This document shows positions 55,645-64,000 of a DNA stretch of 64,000 bases, one piece after another. The notes beneath the pieces are model-generated. The model ran no database searches and was not told the origin of the DNA. It worked only from the letters and a program-made list of their open reading frames with translations. The DNA lies in NCBI GenBank assembly GCA_009911355.1, contig QXXE01000010.1, forward strand, positions 1-64,000, written 5' to 3'. Origin of the DNA: Clostridiaceae bacterium. GTDB taxonomy: Bacteria; Bacillota; Clostridia; Oscillospirales; Butyricicoccaceae. Both the position numbers and the translations under genes were made by a program. Numbering within the stretch: the stretch's first letter is position 1; every line of letters begins with the position of its first letter.

Positions 55645-55997
55645 TGCCCTTGATCTCCTTTCTCCGGCAAAAATCCGCACCGAATGTTGCATCCGTTTGG
55701 ACAGGCGGCGCAGCAGTCATACGGCTCTGCGCAATACGCAGCCGCTCCGCAATGCCCCGTAGGACTCAAGCCGGTCACGCATTTCCCATTCCCACGCACA
55801 GTCCCCTGATTATCCTGGGACTCAGCTGAGAAAAGGGACATCTGGTTTTTCATCTCCTCGCGGGCCAGCGCCTCCCGGTGGGCTTTCATCTTGCAGGTGT
55901 GGCCGTAGCCGTCCCGGATCGCCTGGGCGCTGGTAAGCAGGCCGCCGCACCGCTTACACCGGCGGGCCGGAATGGTGAATATGTCATCGTGTTCCAA
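55641..55997 (-). CDS. Cys-rich zinc-binding phage protein (DUF6011-like)
   Basis: 118 residues. CKRCGGLLTSAQAIRDGYGH-TCKMK is the DUF6011-type zinc finger; a second cluster (HCGAAAYCAEPYDCCAACPN, CNIRCGF) has eight more Cys. Start overlaps nothing upstream but its stop overlaps the radical-SAM start. Confidence 0.75.
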   Translation of the reverse strand: MEHDDIFTIPARRCKRCGGLLTSAQAIRDGYGHTCKMKAHREALAREEMKNQMSLFSAESQDNQGTVRGNGKCVTGLSPTGHCGAAAYCAEPYDCCAACPNGCNIRCGFLPEKGDQGQ

Positions 55998-56000
55998 GGG

Positions 56001-56174
56001 CTATCCCTCCTTCCGGGCCTCTCGCTTGTCAACTTGCCCGCACCGATCCGGCCCGTTGAGGCACGGGTTTTTACACTGACCGTTCCGCTTGTAGCCGCAG
56101 TCCGCGCAGCAGAAATGCCCGTGCCGCCGGTCGCAGTTGAAGATCATGCACCGGCGCTGAATTGCTTTGCTCAT
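56001..56174 (-). CDS. Small Cys-rich phage protein
   Basis: 57 residues from the ATG at 56174. MSKAIQRRCMIFNCDRRHGH, FCCADCGYKRNGQCKNPCLN; ten Cys suggest two zinc sites. Common in Clostridial phages, unknown role. Confidence 0.65.
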   Translation of the reverse strand: MSKAIQRRCMIFNCDRRHGHFCCADCGYKRNGQCKNPCLNGPDRCGQVDKREARKEG

Positions 56175-56237
56175 GGCCGGATCGCTCCCTTCTCTCAAAA
56201 TAATGCCACAGGCGGTTAAAATTTTTTGATCCGCTTG

Positions 56238-56903
56238 TCAAGGCTTTTCTTCCGGCAACTCAAAGGACAGTTCCAGCAGCCAGCGGATCACCTTCAGCAT
56301 ATCGTCTTTTCGTATGCTGTTATGGGTTTCCATGTTGACAATCTTGAGGACTGCCAGCCCCTTTTCCTCATCGGAATAATCCGGGCTGTCAATGTTCTGG
56401 AAGATCGCATAGGCTTCCCCAAATGTCATGTTGGTGCCTCCTTTCCCGTTGTAAATCACCACCATAGACGGGAACGGCGCAGGCATGGCCCGCCCCTTGA
56501 CGTCTTTGCAAGGCTCTCCGGCCTCATCTACGAACACGATCCGTCCACGGATAAATCTGACTTCTGCGCGCCCGTAGATATAGTCGTGGAAATAGGTGGT
56601 ATCAGTTCTCGCGGGTATGAGCAAAACAATGGTCGTGCCGCTTTTGGACTCCTCATAGGCTTTTTGCACCCATTTCCCGATCTGCCTCCCGTATGGAGGA
56701 TTACAGAATACAGCGCCCCCCCCCGCAAGGTTCCAGGGGCTTTTCAGCCCATCGGTTTCCGGGGTGTAGTAGTTTTGGCACTTCGCGCTCTTGTCCGTGG
56801 CCGCAGCATCCAGTGTGAAGTGAAATTCGGCGTCCAGCTGATCGAAAACCTCTTGCGGGGTGCAGTAGTCCATCTTCACGGACGAAACGAGGGCGGCGTT
56901 CAT
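56238..56903 (-). CDS. dam: Phage Dam-like N6-adenine methyltransferase with extra C-terminal domain
   Basis: 221 residues. About 1-157: phage N6-adenine methylase (DYCTPQEVFDQLDAEFHFTL, DAAATDKSAKCQNYYTPETD, catalytic AVFCNPPYGRQIGKW, LLIPARTDTTYFHDYIY). About 159-221: a separate domain MTFGEAYAIFQNIDSPDYSD with KIVNMETHNSIRKDDMLKVI, usually its own small gene. Its Met (56429) has AAAGGAGG 7 bp upstream, so it may also be made alone from an internal start. Confidence 0.88.
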   Translation of the reverse strand: MNAALVSSVKMDYCTPQEVFDQLDAEFHFTLDAAATDKSAKCQNYYTPETDGLKSPWNLAGGGAVFCNPPYGRQIGKWVQKAYEESKSGTTIVLLIPARTDTTYFHDYIYGRAEVRFIRGRIVFVDEAGEPCKDVKGRAMPAPFPSMVVIYNGKGGTNMTFGEAYAIFQNIDSPDYSDEEKGLAVLKIVNMETHNSIRKDDMLKVIRWLLELSFELPEEKP

Positions 56904-57184
56904 CTCCGTCCTCCCTTGCGGGCCTCGGCGCGGATGTCATCAATCCAGTCTTTCACAGTGGTCGAGATCAGGTAGTACAGAACCGGCAGCAGCAGGGCGA
57001 ACGCCTCACCGCCCACCGCCTCATATCCGCGCTCCCGCAAACCGGCGGCGGCTCCTGCGCGGAACAGGACGATCCCGATCAGTGTCAGAATTGCGTACTT
57101 GATAATAGTCCGCCCAACTGCGCCGATGTAGATTTCCTGCTTGCGGCGCTGCTTTCTGCGGGCGCGTGTCTTTTGCATTTCCAT
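56900..57184 (-). CDS. Small membrane protein
   Basis: 94 residues: very basic N-terminus (RARRKQRRKQ), membrane segments IIKYAILTLIGIVLF and FALLLPVLYYLI, charged tail DWIDDIRAEARKGGRR. Next to the replication gene; function unknown. Confidence 0.62.
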   Translation of the reverse strand: MEMQKTRARRKQRRKQEIYIGAVGRTIIKYAILTLIGIVLFRAGAAAGLRERGYEAVGGEAFALLLPVLYYLISTTVKDWIDDIRAEARKGGRR

Positions 57185-57205
57185 GGTCGTGATATTCCTC
57201 CAATC

Positions 57206-57913
57206 TCAGTAGCGCCCCTTCTTGCGATCCCTTTCGAGGTCGTAATCGTAGGCTTGCTCTACCGTTTTAATGCCACGAACGGACAGGTTGTGGTAAATAC
57301 CGTTGATGTATGCCCAGTTCACAGCATCGTTTCTTCTGGCCTGTTCCAGGACATAGGCCATCAACGCTTTCCGCTCCTCCGGGAAAGACATGACCCACTG
57401 GCCGTCCTGATCCCGGTGCTGTTCTTTGATGTAGTAGAAAATCTGTCGGACAGCCCACTCTGTCATCTGCTGCCCAGGGAAAAACTCATCCATTGTGCTG
57501 CGGGCTATTTGCTCAAGTTCCTTTCCCAACGCCTCTGTGTAGCCAAAATAGGATGTGATGTCGTCCCTGACTTCGCAAAGGAAGTCATCAGGCGCAGGCT
57601 CCTCTATATCTGGCAGTTGCGGCCCTTCCATCTCGGCCACGGAATTTAAGCGGTAGGCGCTGGGGCTACCTTTTGTGCCAGCGGTAAAAGATAGCAGCCC
57701 AGCGTCTACCAGTTCATTCCGGGCAGAAAGTATGGTGTTTTTGGACACACCTATCATCTTTGCCATGCGGGTTAGATCGAGTTTGAACTCCTCCTTCCAG
57801 AACAGACTATTGGAAAAATCCATCAGTTTGAACCACAGGAGTTGTGCGTCCCGCGATAGAGGGGTTCGCCGCATTTTAGCATGAAAAGCGTTGAGTTCAG
57901 CTATGTAATTCAA
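57206..57913 (-). CDS. DnaD-type replication initiator (replisome organiser)
   Basis: 235 residues. N-terminal winged helix: NAFHAKMRRTPLSRDAQLLW, FKLDLTRMAKMIGVSKNTIL, RNELVDAGLLSF. C-terminal DnaB2/DnaD-like helices with MTEWAVRQIFYYIKEQ and the end ALMAYVLEQARRNDAVNWAY-INGIY. Such proteins bind the phage origin and recruit the host helicase. Confidence 0.86.
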   Translation of the reverse strand: MNYIAELNAFHAKMRRTPLSRDAQLLWFKLMDFSNSLFWKEEFKLDLTRMAKMIGVSKNTILSARNELVDAGLLSFTAGTKGSPSAYRLNSVAEMEGPQLPDIEEPAPDDFLCEVRDDITSYFGYTEALGKELEQIARSTMDEFFPGQQMTEWAVRQIFYYIKEQHRDQDGQWVMSFPEERKALMAYVLEQARRNDAVNWAYINGIYHNLSVRGIKTVEQAYDYDLERDRKKGRY

Positions 57914-57964
57914 CCGGCGGCCCCTCCTTTCTGTGGCGTTTCGGGGCTGTCCGCCCTCCGGCCT

Positions 57965-60900
57965 TTACTCCATAGCCACCGTGCTACCGTCCTCTCTGGC
58001 GGAAACGATGATGTTCTGAGAGAACCGCGCTTTCATAGTCGGATCGTGGGAGATTGCCAGAATACGCATATCGGGGTTCCGGCGGGCCATGCTTACAAGG
58101 GCATCCGCATAAGCCTCTGTGCCGTCAGCGTCCAGGAAGGGCGGCTCATCAATGAACAGCATCCCCAGCTGCACCCCGGCGCGGCGGGCCTTGACATCAG
58201 CGAGGCCCAGCGTGACGGCCAGGGCGATCTTGACCTTTTCGCCTCCGCTGTGACTCTGGTAGGGGCGAGTTCCGCCGGTGATGGTATTGATCCAGACCTC
58301 CAGGCTATTGATGACAGACTTGGTGGACTTCTGCTCACGCTCGGTACGGATGTCCACGGCCATACGCCCGCCGGTCATCGCGGCCAGGATGTCGTTACTC
58401 TGCCGCATGATCTCAGGGACAACGCCCCGGATAATCATGTACTGAATACCATCAATCCCGAACGCCTGAACGAGAGTGGTGTAGTCATCCAGGGTGGAGG
58501 CAATACTCTCCACGTCTTTGCGCAGAGAGGCCGTCTGCTTTTCAGCCTCCGCAATAGTGTCCAGCTTGGCCTTGATCTCTCCGCGCCTGGTAACATAGTT
58601 GGTGGAGGTCTTGCGGTGCGCCCCCAGGATCGCCCGCAGGCCGGCGGCGCTGCTTACCTCAGCCGGGATGCGGGACTTGATCTCCTCGGCCTCCTGAGAG
58701 GCGATACCGACTTTCTGAGCGAGTGCGGCCCGCTCCTTCATCAGCCTTTCCCGCTGAGGGGCCAGGGTTTCCGCCTTGGCCTCCGCCGCCTGACACGCTG
58801 CCAATGTTTCTGCCAGCGCCTCATTTTCCCGGATGCAGATTGTGGCCTCACCGCTCTCTGCCACGGAAACGGCCAAAGACTCCAGTTCGGCGTCAATCCT
58901 CTTGACCTCCGCCTCAGCGTCAGCCGCCTCTTTTTCGGCCTCAGCAATGGAGGCGTCAATTCCAGCCAGCGCCGCCGTAGCAGCCGCCAGATTGGAGGCC
59001 AGGTCAGCAGCGGCACGGTGCTTTTTGATCTCATCGCTGATGTCCATAATCTCCGCCGCCGGATCGCCCAGGGCCTCATCCTTCTCCTTGGACTTGCGGT
59101 AGGCATCCATGAGGGTTTCGTACTTCTCCCGGTCATCCATTTTCATCCGCTCCAGAGACACGGACAATTCCGGGATAGCAGCTTGCGCGGCCACGGCTGA
59201 GGTCAGGAATTTACAGGTAGCGTTGTCCGGGGCGGGGCATCCGCTTTCGGCCAGCCTGCCCGCCTCGGCTTTTGCTGCATTGAGCCGCGCCTCCAACTCC
59301 CCGATGCGAACCCGGCTATCAGAAACGTGCTGATCGACTGCGGCCTTGGCATCCCGCTTTTCCTTGGACGCCGCCTGCGCCGCTGTCATACGGTTCTGAG
59401 CGTCCTCCAGTTTCGGCGTCAACCCAGCAATGGCAGCTTGCGCGGCCTCGATCTCGGCCCGCCGGGAGATAACCCTCTCATGGATTTCCCGGTCGGCTCG
59501 GAGGCAGCGCACCTTTCCAGCCTTGTCCAGGATCACGCGGGCCAGCCGGTTCCGTTCCGCCAGCCGTTCATTGTACTGCTCGACCCGCGTGGCAAGTTCC
59601 TGAATTTTGGCACGGGCGTTTTTGACCGCCTCTGCCGCCGCTCTTGCAGCCTCCAGGCCGTTTTTAGCGGCCATGGCATCGTAGTATTCCCGCTCAAGTT
59701 CCTCCAGTTCCACGCCCTTTCCACGGCGTTCCTCAATGAGTTCCCGAACCCTCGCCTCCTTCTCCTCGGCCTGCCGGACGATCTCAAGCCGCAGGGCCTC
59801 CGCCTGTTCCAGGGCCTTGATCTCAGCCTCGCAACCCTGGATGTCCTTCTCAATTTCCGCAATGCCGGTGGAGAGTTCGGCATCCTCGGCCAGTAGGTCA
59901 TCCTTCTCGCTGATCTGTTCACCTAAGATGGTAATGCGTTCTTTGGTGGCCGCAATCTTCCGGCGCTGTTCCGTTGCGGCGTTCCGGGCGATCTCGCCCA
60001 TGCGTGTGTAGATGTCCAGACTCAGCAGGGCACTCAGAACCTCCATACGCCGGTCGCTGTCGGCGTCCAGAAACAGGCCGTAGGCATCCTGCCGGATCAG
60101 GGCGATACTGCAAAACGTGTTGCAGTCCATTCCCAGCAGGCGGACGATCTTCGCTTGGGTCAGCTTGAAGGTGGTGTCGCTCTCATCCTCCCATGCCTCG
60201 GTTTCCGGGTTGAACCTCTGGAGGGCCAGGGTTCCGCGCCCAGCTTTCGTGCGAGTGCGGATCACCCGGTATTCCTGTCCGCCCATCCCAAAGGTGAAGG
60301 TGATGCTCCCGGACTTCGTACCGTCCCGCACCCATCCGCCGATGTCCTCTTTCCTGGTCTGTTCAAACAGGCAGTCGGCAATCGCGTCCATAAACAGAGA
60401 GGATTTCCCAACCCCGTTCTGACCGTTCACCATAGCCATGTGAACCGGCTCAAAGTCAAAGGACGCGGCGGTATAGCTGCGGTAGTTCTTAACCTCAATG
60501 GTCTTGGGAGTAAAGGCCCCGGTGTGCTTATTCTCATTGCGCCCATCGTCCGCCTGCTTGATGATCGGCGCGGCCAACTCCATCAGGCGGGCAGCTCTGC
60601 TGCCGGTGATTTCATTCATCTCCAGCCAGCGGCCCAGGCACTCCACAGGTCCATCATGCTCGGTCAGCTGATCCTTGGCGTTCAGTTCCTCAACATCCTC
60701 CGGGCTGATTTCAGCCACATAGAACGCTCCGGCGTCCAGCAGCGCCTTTTGGATGTCCGCCCGGTTCAGGGCCTTTTCCTGTTCGTTGGTGCAGGTGTAG
60801 CGGACGCGAACGATTGTGTCACGCTCCATCTCTCCGAAACGGACGTTGCCAGGGGCCACAATAAAGGCGGCCACCGCCTCCTGATCCAGGCGGATTGTCC

Positions 60901-61759
60901 TGTGCCTCCGCTCCGGGGTATGCTCAAAGTCGGTAATGACGCGCCCCCGGATGTCCGGGTCAAGGTGGTGGATGTAAAACCCGTGTTCCGTCCCCTCATC
61001 ATTGAAGGTCAGCTGGTTCGGGCTACCACAGTAGTAGGCGATGGTGTTGCTCACCAGCTTTTGGGGCTTGTGGATGTGTCCGAGACAGGCCAGGTCAACC
61101 CCAGCGGCGTCAATGGTGGAGGGGAGGATGACAACATCCTGCCCCGCCAGAAACGTGCTGCCGTTGTCCGCCTCGCTGCCGGACACGGTGTAGTGGGCCA
61201 CCATGACGGACGGCCTGGAGTGGTCGATCTCCGTAGACAGGCCCAGGATGATGTCATTGATGAGCGCGGTCGCGTTCCTGTTCTCCGTTTCCTTGTCAGC
61301 ACCGGGGCAGAACAGGCGGAGGCGGGCCTTGTCAAAGCCGGGGACGGCCATGATCTGCACCGGCCCTTCCTTTGTACCGATGCTCTCCACCCTCGGCTCG
61401 GTGTAGATGTGCAGGTTCTTGAGATCAGCGGACGCCTTGCGGATGACCTCAAAGGCGCGGGGGTTGTCGTGGTTCATCGTGCCGAACAGCAGCACCACGG
61501 CATCGCTGCACTTGCAGAGAGGCCGGATAAACTGATCCAGGGCATCATTCACGTCCTCCAGGGCGGTGTCAGCCCAAACCCTGGAGCGGTTGAACAGGTC
61601 GCCCGCGATGATGGTAACATTCGGCTCCTCCAGGAAAGCCTTGTGGTAGATGGCCTCCATGCAGGCCAGGGTGTCCAGGCGGCGCAGGTTGCGCCCGTCC
61701 TTCACCGGCCCCGCCAGGTCGCCCAGGTGGATGTCGCCGGTATGCAAAATTTTAATCAT
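57965..61759 (-). CDS. One-chain SbcD-SbcC (Mre11-Rad50) nuclease
   Basis: 1264 residues from the ATG at 61759 behind GAAGGAGG. About 1-390: SbcD/Mre11 phosphodiesterase with HTGDIHLGD, IIAGDLFNRS, GTMNHDNPRA, VAHYTV and LGHIHKPQ. About 420-1264: SbcC/Rad50 ATPase with Walker A NGQNGVGKSS, Q-loop ALIRQDAYGL, two coiled-coil arms, a Cys pair at the hinge (SGCPAPDNATCKF, CPxxxxxTC rather than CxxC), signature SHSGGEKVKIAL and Walker B MLFIDEPPFLDADG. In bacteria these are two proteins. Processes DNA ends and hairpins, probably in phage recombination together with the annealing protein upstream. Confidence 0.93.
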   Translation of the reverse strand: MIKILHTGDIHLGDLAGPVKDGRNLRRLDTLACMEAIYHKAFLEEPNVTIIAGDLFNRSRVWADTALEDVNDALDQFIRPLCKCSDAVVLLFGTMNHDNPRAFEVIRKASADLKNLHIYTEPRVESIGTKEGPVQIMAVPGFDKARLRLFCPGADKETENRNATALINDIILGLSTEIDHSRPSVMVAHYTVSGSEADNGSTFLAGQDVVILPSTIDAAGVDLACLGHIHKPQKLVSNTIAYYCGSPNQLTFNDEGTEHGFYIHHLDPDIRGRVITDFEHTPERRHRTIRLDQEAVAAFIVAPGNVRFGEMERDTIVRVRYTCTNEQEKALNRADIQKALLDAGAFYVAEISPEDVEELNAKDQLTEHDGPVECLGRWLEMNEITGSRAARLMELAAPIIKQADDGRNENKHTGAFTPKTIEVKNYRSYTAASFDFEPVHMAMVNGQNGVGKSSLFMDAIADCLFEQTRKEDIGGWVRDGTKSGSITFTFGMGGQEYRVIRTRTKAGRGTLALQRFNPETEAWEDESDTTFKLTQAKIVRLLGMDCNTFCSIALIRQDAYGLFLDADSDRRMEVLSALLSLDIYTRMGEIARNAATEQRRKIAATKERITILGEQISEKDDLLAEDAELSTGIAEIEKDIQGCEAEIKALEQAEALRLEIVRQAEEKEARVRELIEERRGKGVELEELEREYYDAMAAKNGLEAARAAAEAVKNARAKIQELATRVEQYNERLAERNRLARVILDKAGKVRCLRADREIHERVISRRAEIEAAQAAIAGLTPKLEDAQNRMTAAQAASKEKRDAKAAVDQHVSDSRVRIGELEARLNAAKAEAGRLAESGCPAPDNATCKFLTSAVAAQAAIPELSVSLERMKMDDREKYETLMDAYRKSKEKDEALGDPAAEIMDISDEIKKHRAAADLASNLAAATAALAGIDASIAEAEKEAADAEAEVKRIDAELESLAVSVAESGEATICIRENEALAETLAACQAAEAKAETLAPQRERLMKERAALAQKVGIASQEAEEIKSRIPAEVSSAAGLRAILGAHRKTSTNYVTRRGEIKAKLDTIAEAEKQTASLRKDVESIASTLDDYTTLVQAFGIDGIQYMIIRGVVPEIMRQSNDILAAMTGGRMAVDIRTEREQKSTKSVINSLEVWINTITGGTRPYQSHSGGEKVKIALAVTLGLADVKARRAGVQLGMLFIDEPPFLDADGTEAYADALVSMARRNPDMRILAISHDPTMKARFSQNIIVSAREDGSTVAME

Positions 61760-61898
61760 GGGTTTCCTCCTTCTTTGCGTCCTCCTTGGCCTGCGCCCGC
61801 GCCCCGTCCAGGTACGCGGCCCAGTAGCGGCACTCCCCGCCGTCCGGCTCCCGGCTCTCCTCATCCAACCGCCTTTCGGCAAACTCGATCACGTTCAT
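61752..61898 (-). CDS. Small hypothetical phage protein
   Basis: 48 residues: MNVIEFAERRLDEESREPDG then YWAAYLDGARAQAKEDAKKE. ATG behind AAAGGAGG; overlaps both neighbours. Unknown. Confidence 0.58.
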   Translation of the reverse strand: MNVIEFAERRLDEESREPDGGECRYWAAYLDGARAQAKEDAKKEETHD

Positions 61899-62947
61899 CT
61901 CCGCTGACCTCCTTTCGCGGCATCCTGACAGGCCGGACACAGCACACGGCCAAAGGTGCGCTGACTGTACCCGGCGATGTCCTCCGGCGTCCACTTTCGC
62001 CCGTTCCGGGACTGCCCGCCGGTGATCTCCCGGCGGCACTGAGAGCAGATAATCCGCTGAGGTTCGGGTTCAGGGGGAGGCGGGGGATCGCCCCATCCGT
62101 TATAGCCACCCTGATCGCTCCAGGTGTCAGGCGGCTCCGGCGGGGCCTCATCCCACGGCAGTTGCCCCGGCTCCTCATCGGCAAACGCCGGGATGTCCAC
62201 CGCCGCCTGGGGGGGCGGGAGGGCCGCAGACTGGGCCGGGGCGGGCATCTCAAACAGCATCCCCATGGACTGGAGATAACTCCCGGCCACAGCCTGCTTG
62301 ATCTCAGGAGCGTCCAGGTTAGGCACCACACGGGCCACGATAAAGGGCTTTTTCAAGTCCTCAATGGGGTAGGTTCCGGCGAGGCCCAGCGCCGCCCGGA
62401 TCGCCCGCATGAACGCCTTGCTCTCCGCCATGGCGGTGCGGTAGGGAAGGAACCGCTGATACTGCTGGCCCCCGGCGCCGCCCTTCATCCGGGCGGCCTC
62501 CAGGGTGCAGTCAATCTCGCGGGTGGCTTTCATCAGCCGAAACCCGCCAGACGGCTCCGGCACTCGCACAGTGACGGTGACTGCAACATCGTGGACGTGT
62601 TCGCAGGTTCCGCACACTCGCGGCTTGCCGGTGGCCCGTGCCATTTCGATGCACCGCTGGCACCCCTCCGTCCTTCCGGGGGTGGTTTCCACGATGCTGA
62701 TATTGGCAGCAGCCGCCAACTTCATGCCGCCAACCTTCGTGATGGCGTAGGCGTTGGCAGACTTCTCAAAGTAGATGTCCTTGCTGGGGCCGTCATTGTT
62801 CGGCCCCTGTCTGGTGTCAAGCTGAACCTCCGACACGGTGATCCTCTGGAGGTTCGAGGCTACCTGCATGGTCGTGACCGGCACCAGGACGTTGTACCGC
62901 TCAGGCGGGTACTTGTTCAGCTGAACGATGGTCTGAGAGTAATCCAT
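61895..62947 (-). CDS. Probable single-strand annealing/recombination protein
   Basis: 350 residues. About 1-215: a globular region with YNVLVPVTTMQVASNLQRIT, VGGMKLAAAANISIVETTPG, CxxC pairs (GCQRCIEMA, VCGTCEHVH), TREIDCTLEAARMKG and AMAESKAFMRAIRAALGL. The last block resembles the (E/T)xAxxRAxRxxLGI helix of Erf/RecT/Sak annealing proteins. About 230-320 is Pro-rich and flexible, followed by a zinc ribbon (ICSQCRREI, LCPAC). Upstream of the SbcDC fusion, so a recombination pair is likely. Family not certain. Confidence 0.65.
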   Translation of the reverse strand: MDYSQTIVQLNKYPPERYNVLVPVTTMQVASNLQRITVSEVQLDTRQGPNNDGPSKDIYFEKSANAYAITKVGGMKLAAAANISIVETTPGRTEGCQRCIEMARATGKPRVCGTCEHVHDVAVTVTVRVPEPSGGFRLMKATREIDCTLEAARMKGGAGGQQYQRFLPYRTAMAESKAFMRAIRAALGLAGTYPIEDLKKPFIVARVVPNLDAPEIKQAVAGSYLQSMGMLFEMPAPAQSAALPPPQAAVDIPAFADEEPGQLPWDEAPPEPPDTWSDQGGYNGWGDPPPPPEPEPQRIICSQCRREITGGQSRNGRKWTPEDIAGYSQRTFGRVLCPACQDAAKGGQRR

Positions 62948-62994
62948 GTTCTACTCCTTTCGGTTTTGACTTGACAGGTGGCCGGGAACGTGGT

Positions 62995-63015
62995 ATTATA
63001 ACTACGGTTAGTTAT
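62995..63015 (-). promoter_or_regulatory. Early promoter -10 box overlapped by a palindromic operator
   Basis: TATAAT on the minus strand (62995-63000) overlaps the palindrome ATAACTA-CGGT-TAGTTAT (62998-63015). No good -35 is seen, so an activator or repressor at the palindrome is likely. Transcript leads into the recombination genes; the HTH gene lies just upstream. Confidence 0.6.
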
Positions 63016-63025
63016 TTCTGCGCTT

Positions 63026-63520
63026 TCAGCGCGAGGCCGCTCCCGTTGCACCGGGGGCGGCCTTTTCGTTTCCCAGGCCGCAAAGTACGATGTCGCTGAT
63101 CCCTTGCTCCAGCTGATGCAGGAAGGCAAGGGCTTTTTCAAAATCCTCACGCTCGGTATCGTCTATCACGCCGTCAAAGGCGATCTGCTCCAGGCGGTCA
63201 GCAACCGACTGGGCATCCGCAATCAGCCGGCGGATGCGCAAGGTAGCATAGGGGAGGGGCCGGTCTGTGGCCGTTCTCCCGATCCGCTGTCCCACCGGGC
63301 AGGTAGCGCAGTAGCGGGGGAGGATGTCGGGGCTACCGTAGCAGTCCGCATAGGTAACGGCGTCCTCCGGCTCCAGCGCAATGTCCCCGCGCTCATGCCG
63401 CCCTATGGTTTCCGGGGAGAACGGAACGGCGGTTGTTGCCGTTCCCCGGCTGACATATCCAGCCCTCACCCGTGCCTCCCGTAGATATTCGGGGGGCCTT
63501 TTTCTTTCCAACTTAGGCAT
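63026..63520 (-). CDS. Helix-turn-helix phage regulator
   Basis: 164 residues. N-terminal XRE-like segment: PPEYLREARVRAGYVSRGTA, FSPETIGRHERGDIALEPED, AVTYADCY. Cys pair CATCPVG. C-terminal helical region IRRLIADAQSVADRLEQIAF. Widespread in Clostridial phage early regions; candidate binder of the palindrome just downstream. Confidence 0.78.
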   Translation of the reverse strand: MPKLERKRPPEYLREARVRAGYVSRGTATTAVPFSPETIGRHERGDIALEPEDAVTYADCYGSPDILPRYCATCPVGQRIGRTATDRPLPYATLRIRRLIADAQSVADRLEQIAFDGVIDDTEREDFEKALAFLHQLEQGISDIVLCGLGNEKAAPGATGAASR

Positions 63521-63566
63521 CCAGCTTGCACCCCTTTTCTGGTATCATTTTGATAGAGGGAAGGGG

Positions 63567-64000
63567 TTACTCAACCGGCGCAATGGCCTTGATCCTCTTG
63601 GCGGCGCGGATGGCGTTATCGGTCAACTGCCGCTGCCACGCGCCCTGTGACGGCGCCCAGCGGAACCCCTCTCCCTTCAACATAGTCCGCAGATCGGCAC
63701 CCGGCTTTTCATCAAAGAAAATCTGGATGCGGTTCTCGGCGGTGTTCATTTCCACTCTGCCGCCGTCAAACTCCCAGCCCTCCATGGCGGGGCCAGTCTG
63801 CCGCTTTTCCAGTTCCTCAATCCGCTTTTTGGTCTGGCGGATCACGGCGCTGTTGTTGGACAGTTCAAAGGCCGGATAGCCGATGCGCCCGCAGTAGTCA
63901 GGCTCACGGAGCTGCTTGATCTCATCCGGGGTATAGCCCAACTCGCACAGCCGCCGGTCACCCTCCTCGGTGTCTTTCAGGCGGATCGCAGCGTTGGCGG
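63567..64000 (-). CDS. DUF3560/large polyvalent-like protein, C-terminal part (runs off the window)
   Basis: The frame stays open to base 64000 (ANAAIRLKDTEEGDRRLCEL precedes the first Met at 63941), so this is the 3' end of a longer gene. LREPDYCGRIGYPAFELSNN, NNSAVIRQTKKRIEELEKRQ, WEFDGGRVEMNTAENRIQIF, GFRWAPSQGAWQRQLT are typical of the C-terminus of DUF3560-type proteins of mobile elements and phages. Function unknown; possibly antirestriction or DNA metabolism. Confidence 0.8.
   Translation of the reverse strand, partial: ANAAIRLKDTEEGDRRLCELGYTPDEIKQLREPDYCGRIGYPAFELSNNSAVIRQTKKRIEELEKRQTGPAMEGWEFDGGRVEMNTAENRIQIFFDEKPGADLRTMLKGEGFRWAPSQGAWQRQLTDNAIRAAKRIKAIAPVE

Noticed and set aside
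60155-62974. 939-codon open frame on the plus strand
   Set aside because: It lies opposite the SbcDC fusion and annealing-protein genes, which have clear motifs; its composition is that of an antisense shadow in GC-rich DNA.

Overview
The window looks like the chromosome of a gut-type Firmicute (Clostridia, Oscillospiraceae-like). This is inferred from the Gram-positive ribosome binding sites, the BrnT/BrnA and MobA/MobL-type genes, and the relatives suggested by the phage genes; no housekeeping gene other than one tRNA is present. Left to right it is a mosaic of mobile DNA ending in a large prophage.

1-3750: low-GC accessory DNA. It holds a lipoprotein, a small unknown gene, a BrnT/BrnA toxin-antitoxin pair, a relaxase that has lost its catalytic half, a non-coding element of about 300 bp bounded by inverted repeats, and the first 22 codons of an IS3-type orfA.

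3754-13430: a tRNA-Ser(GGA) with its own promoter and terminator. A tyrosine integrase and an excisionase follow at its 3' side. Then come an IS427-like insertion sequence with TA target duplication, an NgoMIV-type restriction-modification operon (controller, C5 methylase, nuclease, shortened Vsr), and remains of a mobilizable element (MobC, RepA-like helicase, ribbon-helix-helix protein, second integrase, second excisionase, divergent repressor with operator repeats). A guaA-like attachment core lies near 13.4 kb.

13674-64000: a contractile-tailed prophage, GC-rich and transcribed entirely on the minus strand, so its order reads right to left. The early region (64-48 kb) has an HTH regulator, a probable annealing protein, a one-chain SbcD-SbcC nuclease, a DnaD-like initiator, Dam methylase, radical-SAM Gp37/68, a PP-loop protein, an HslV-like protein, ASCH and RecU, ending with an ArpU-like late regulator. 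The next block (47.4-43.3 kb) has a HAD-like protein, three consecutive ParB-domain proteins and a CmoA-like methyltransferase. Then come terminases, a portal fused to a Nudix domain, head genes, tail sheath, tube, tape measure, baseplate and fibre (42.8-22 kb).

The most striking system is a complete diversity-generating retroelement at 17.6-21.7 kb: an Avd-like protein, a template repeat, a reverse transcriptase, and a displayed DUF6273/FN3 protein carrying the variable repeat. The two 129-bp repeats differ at 21 positions, and 20 of these are template adenines. The lysis module (endolysin, holins) closes the prophage. Single-base indels break the sheath gene, the PP-loop gene, one small early gene and the IS transposase, so either the prophage is decaying or the assembly carries indel errors.
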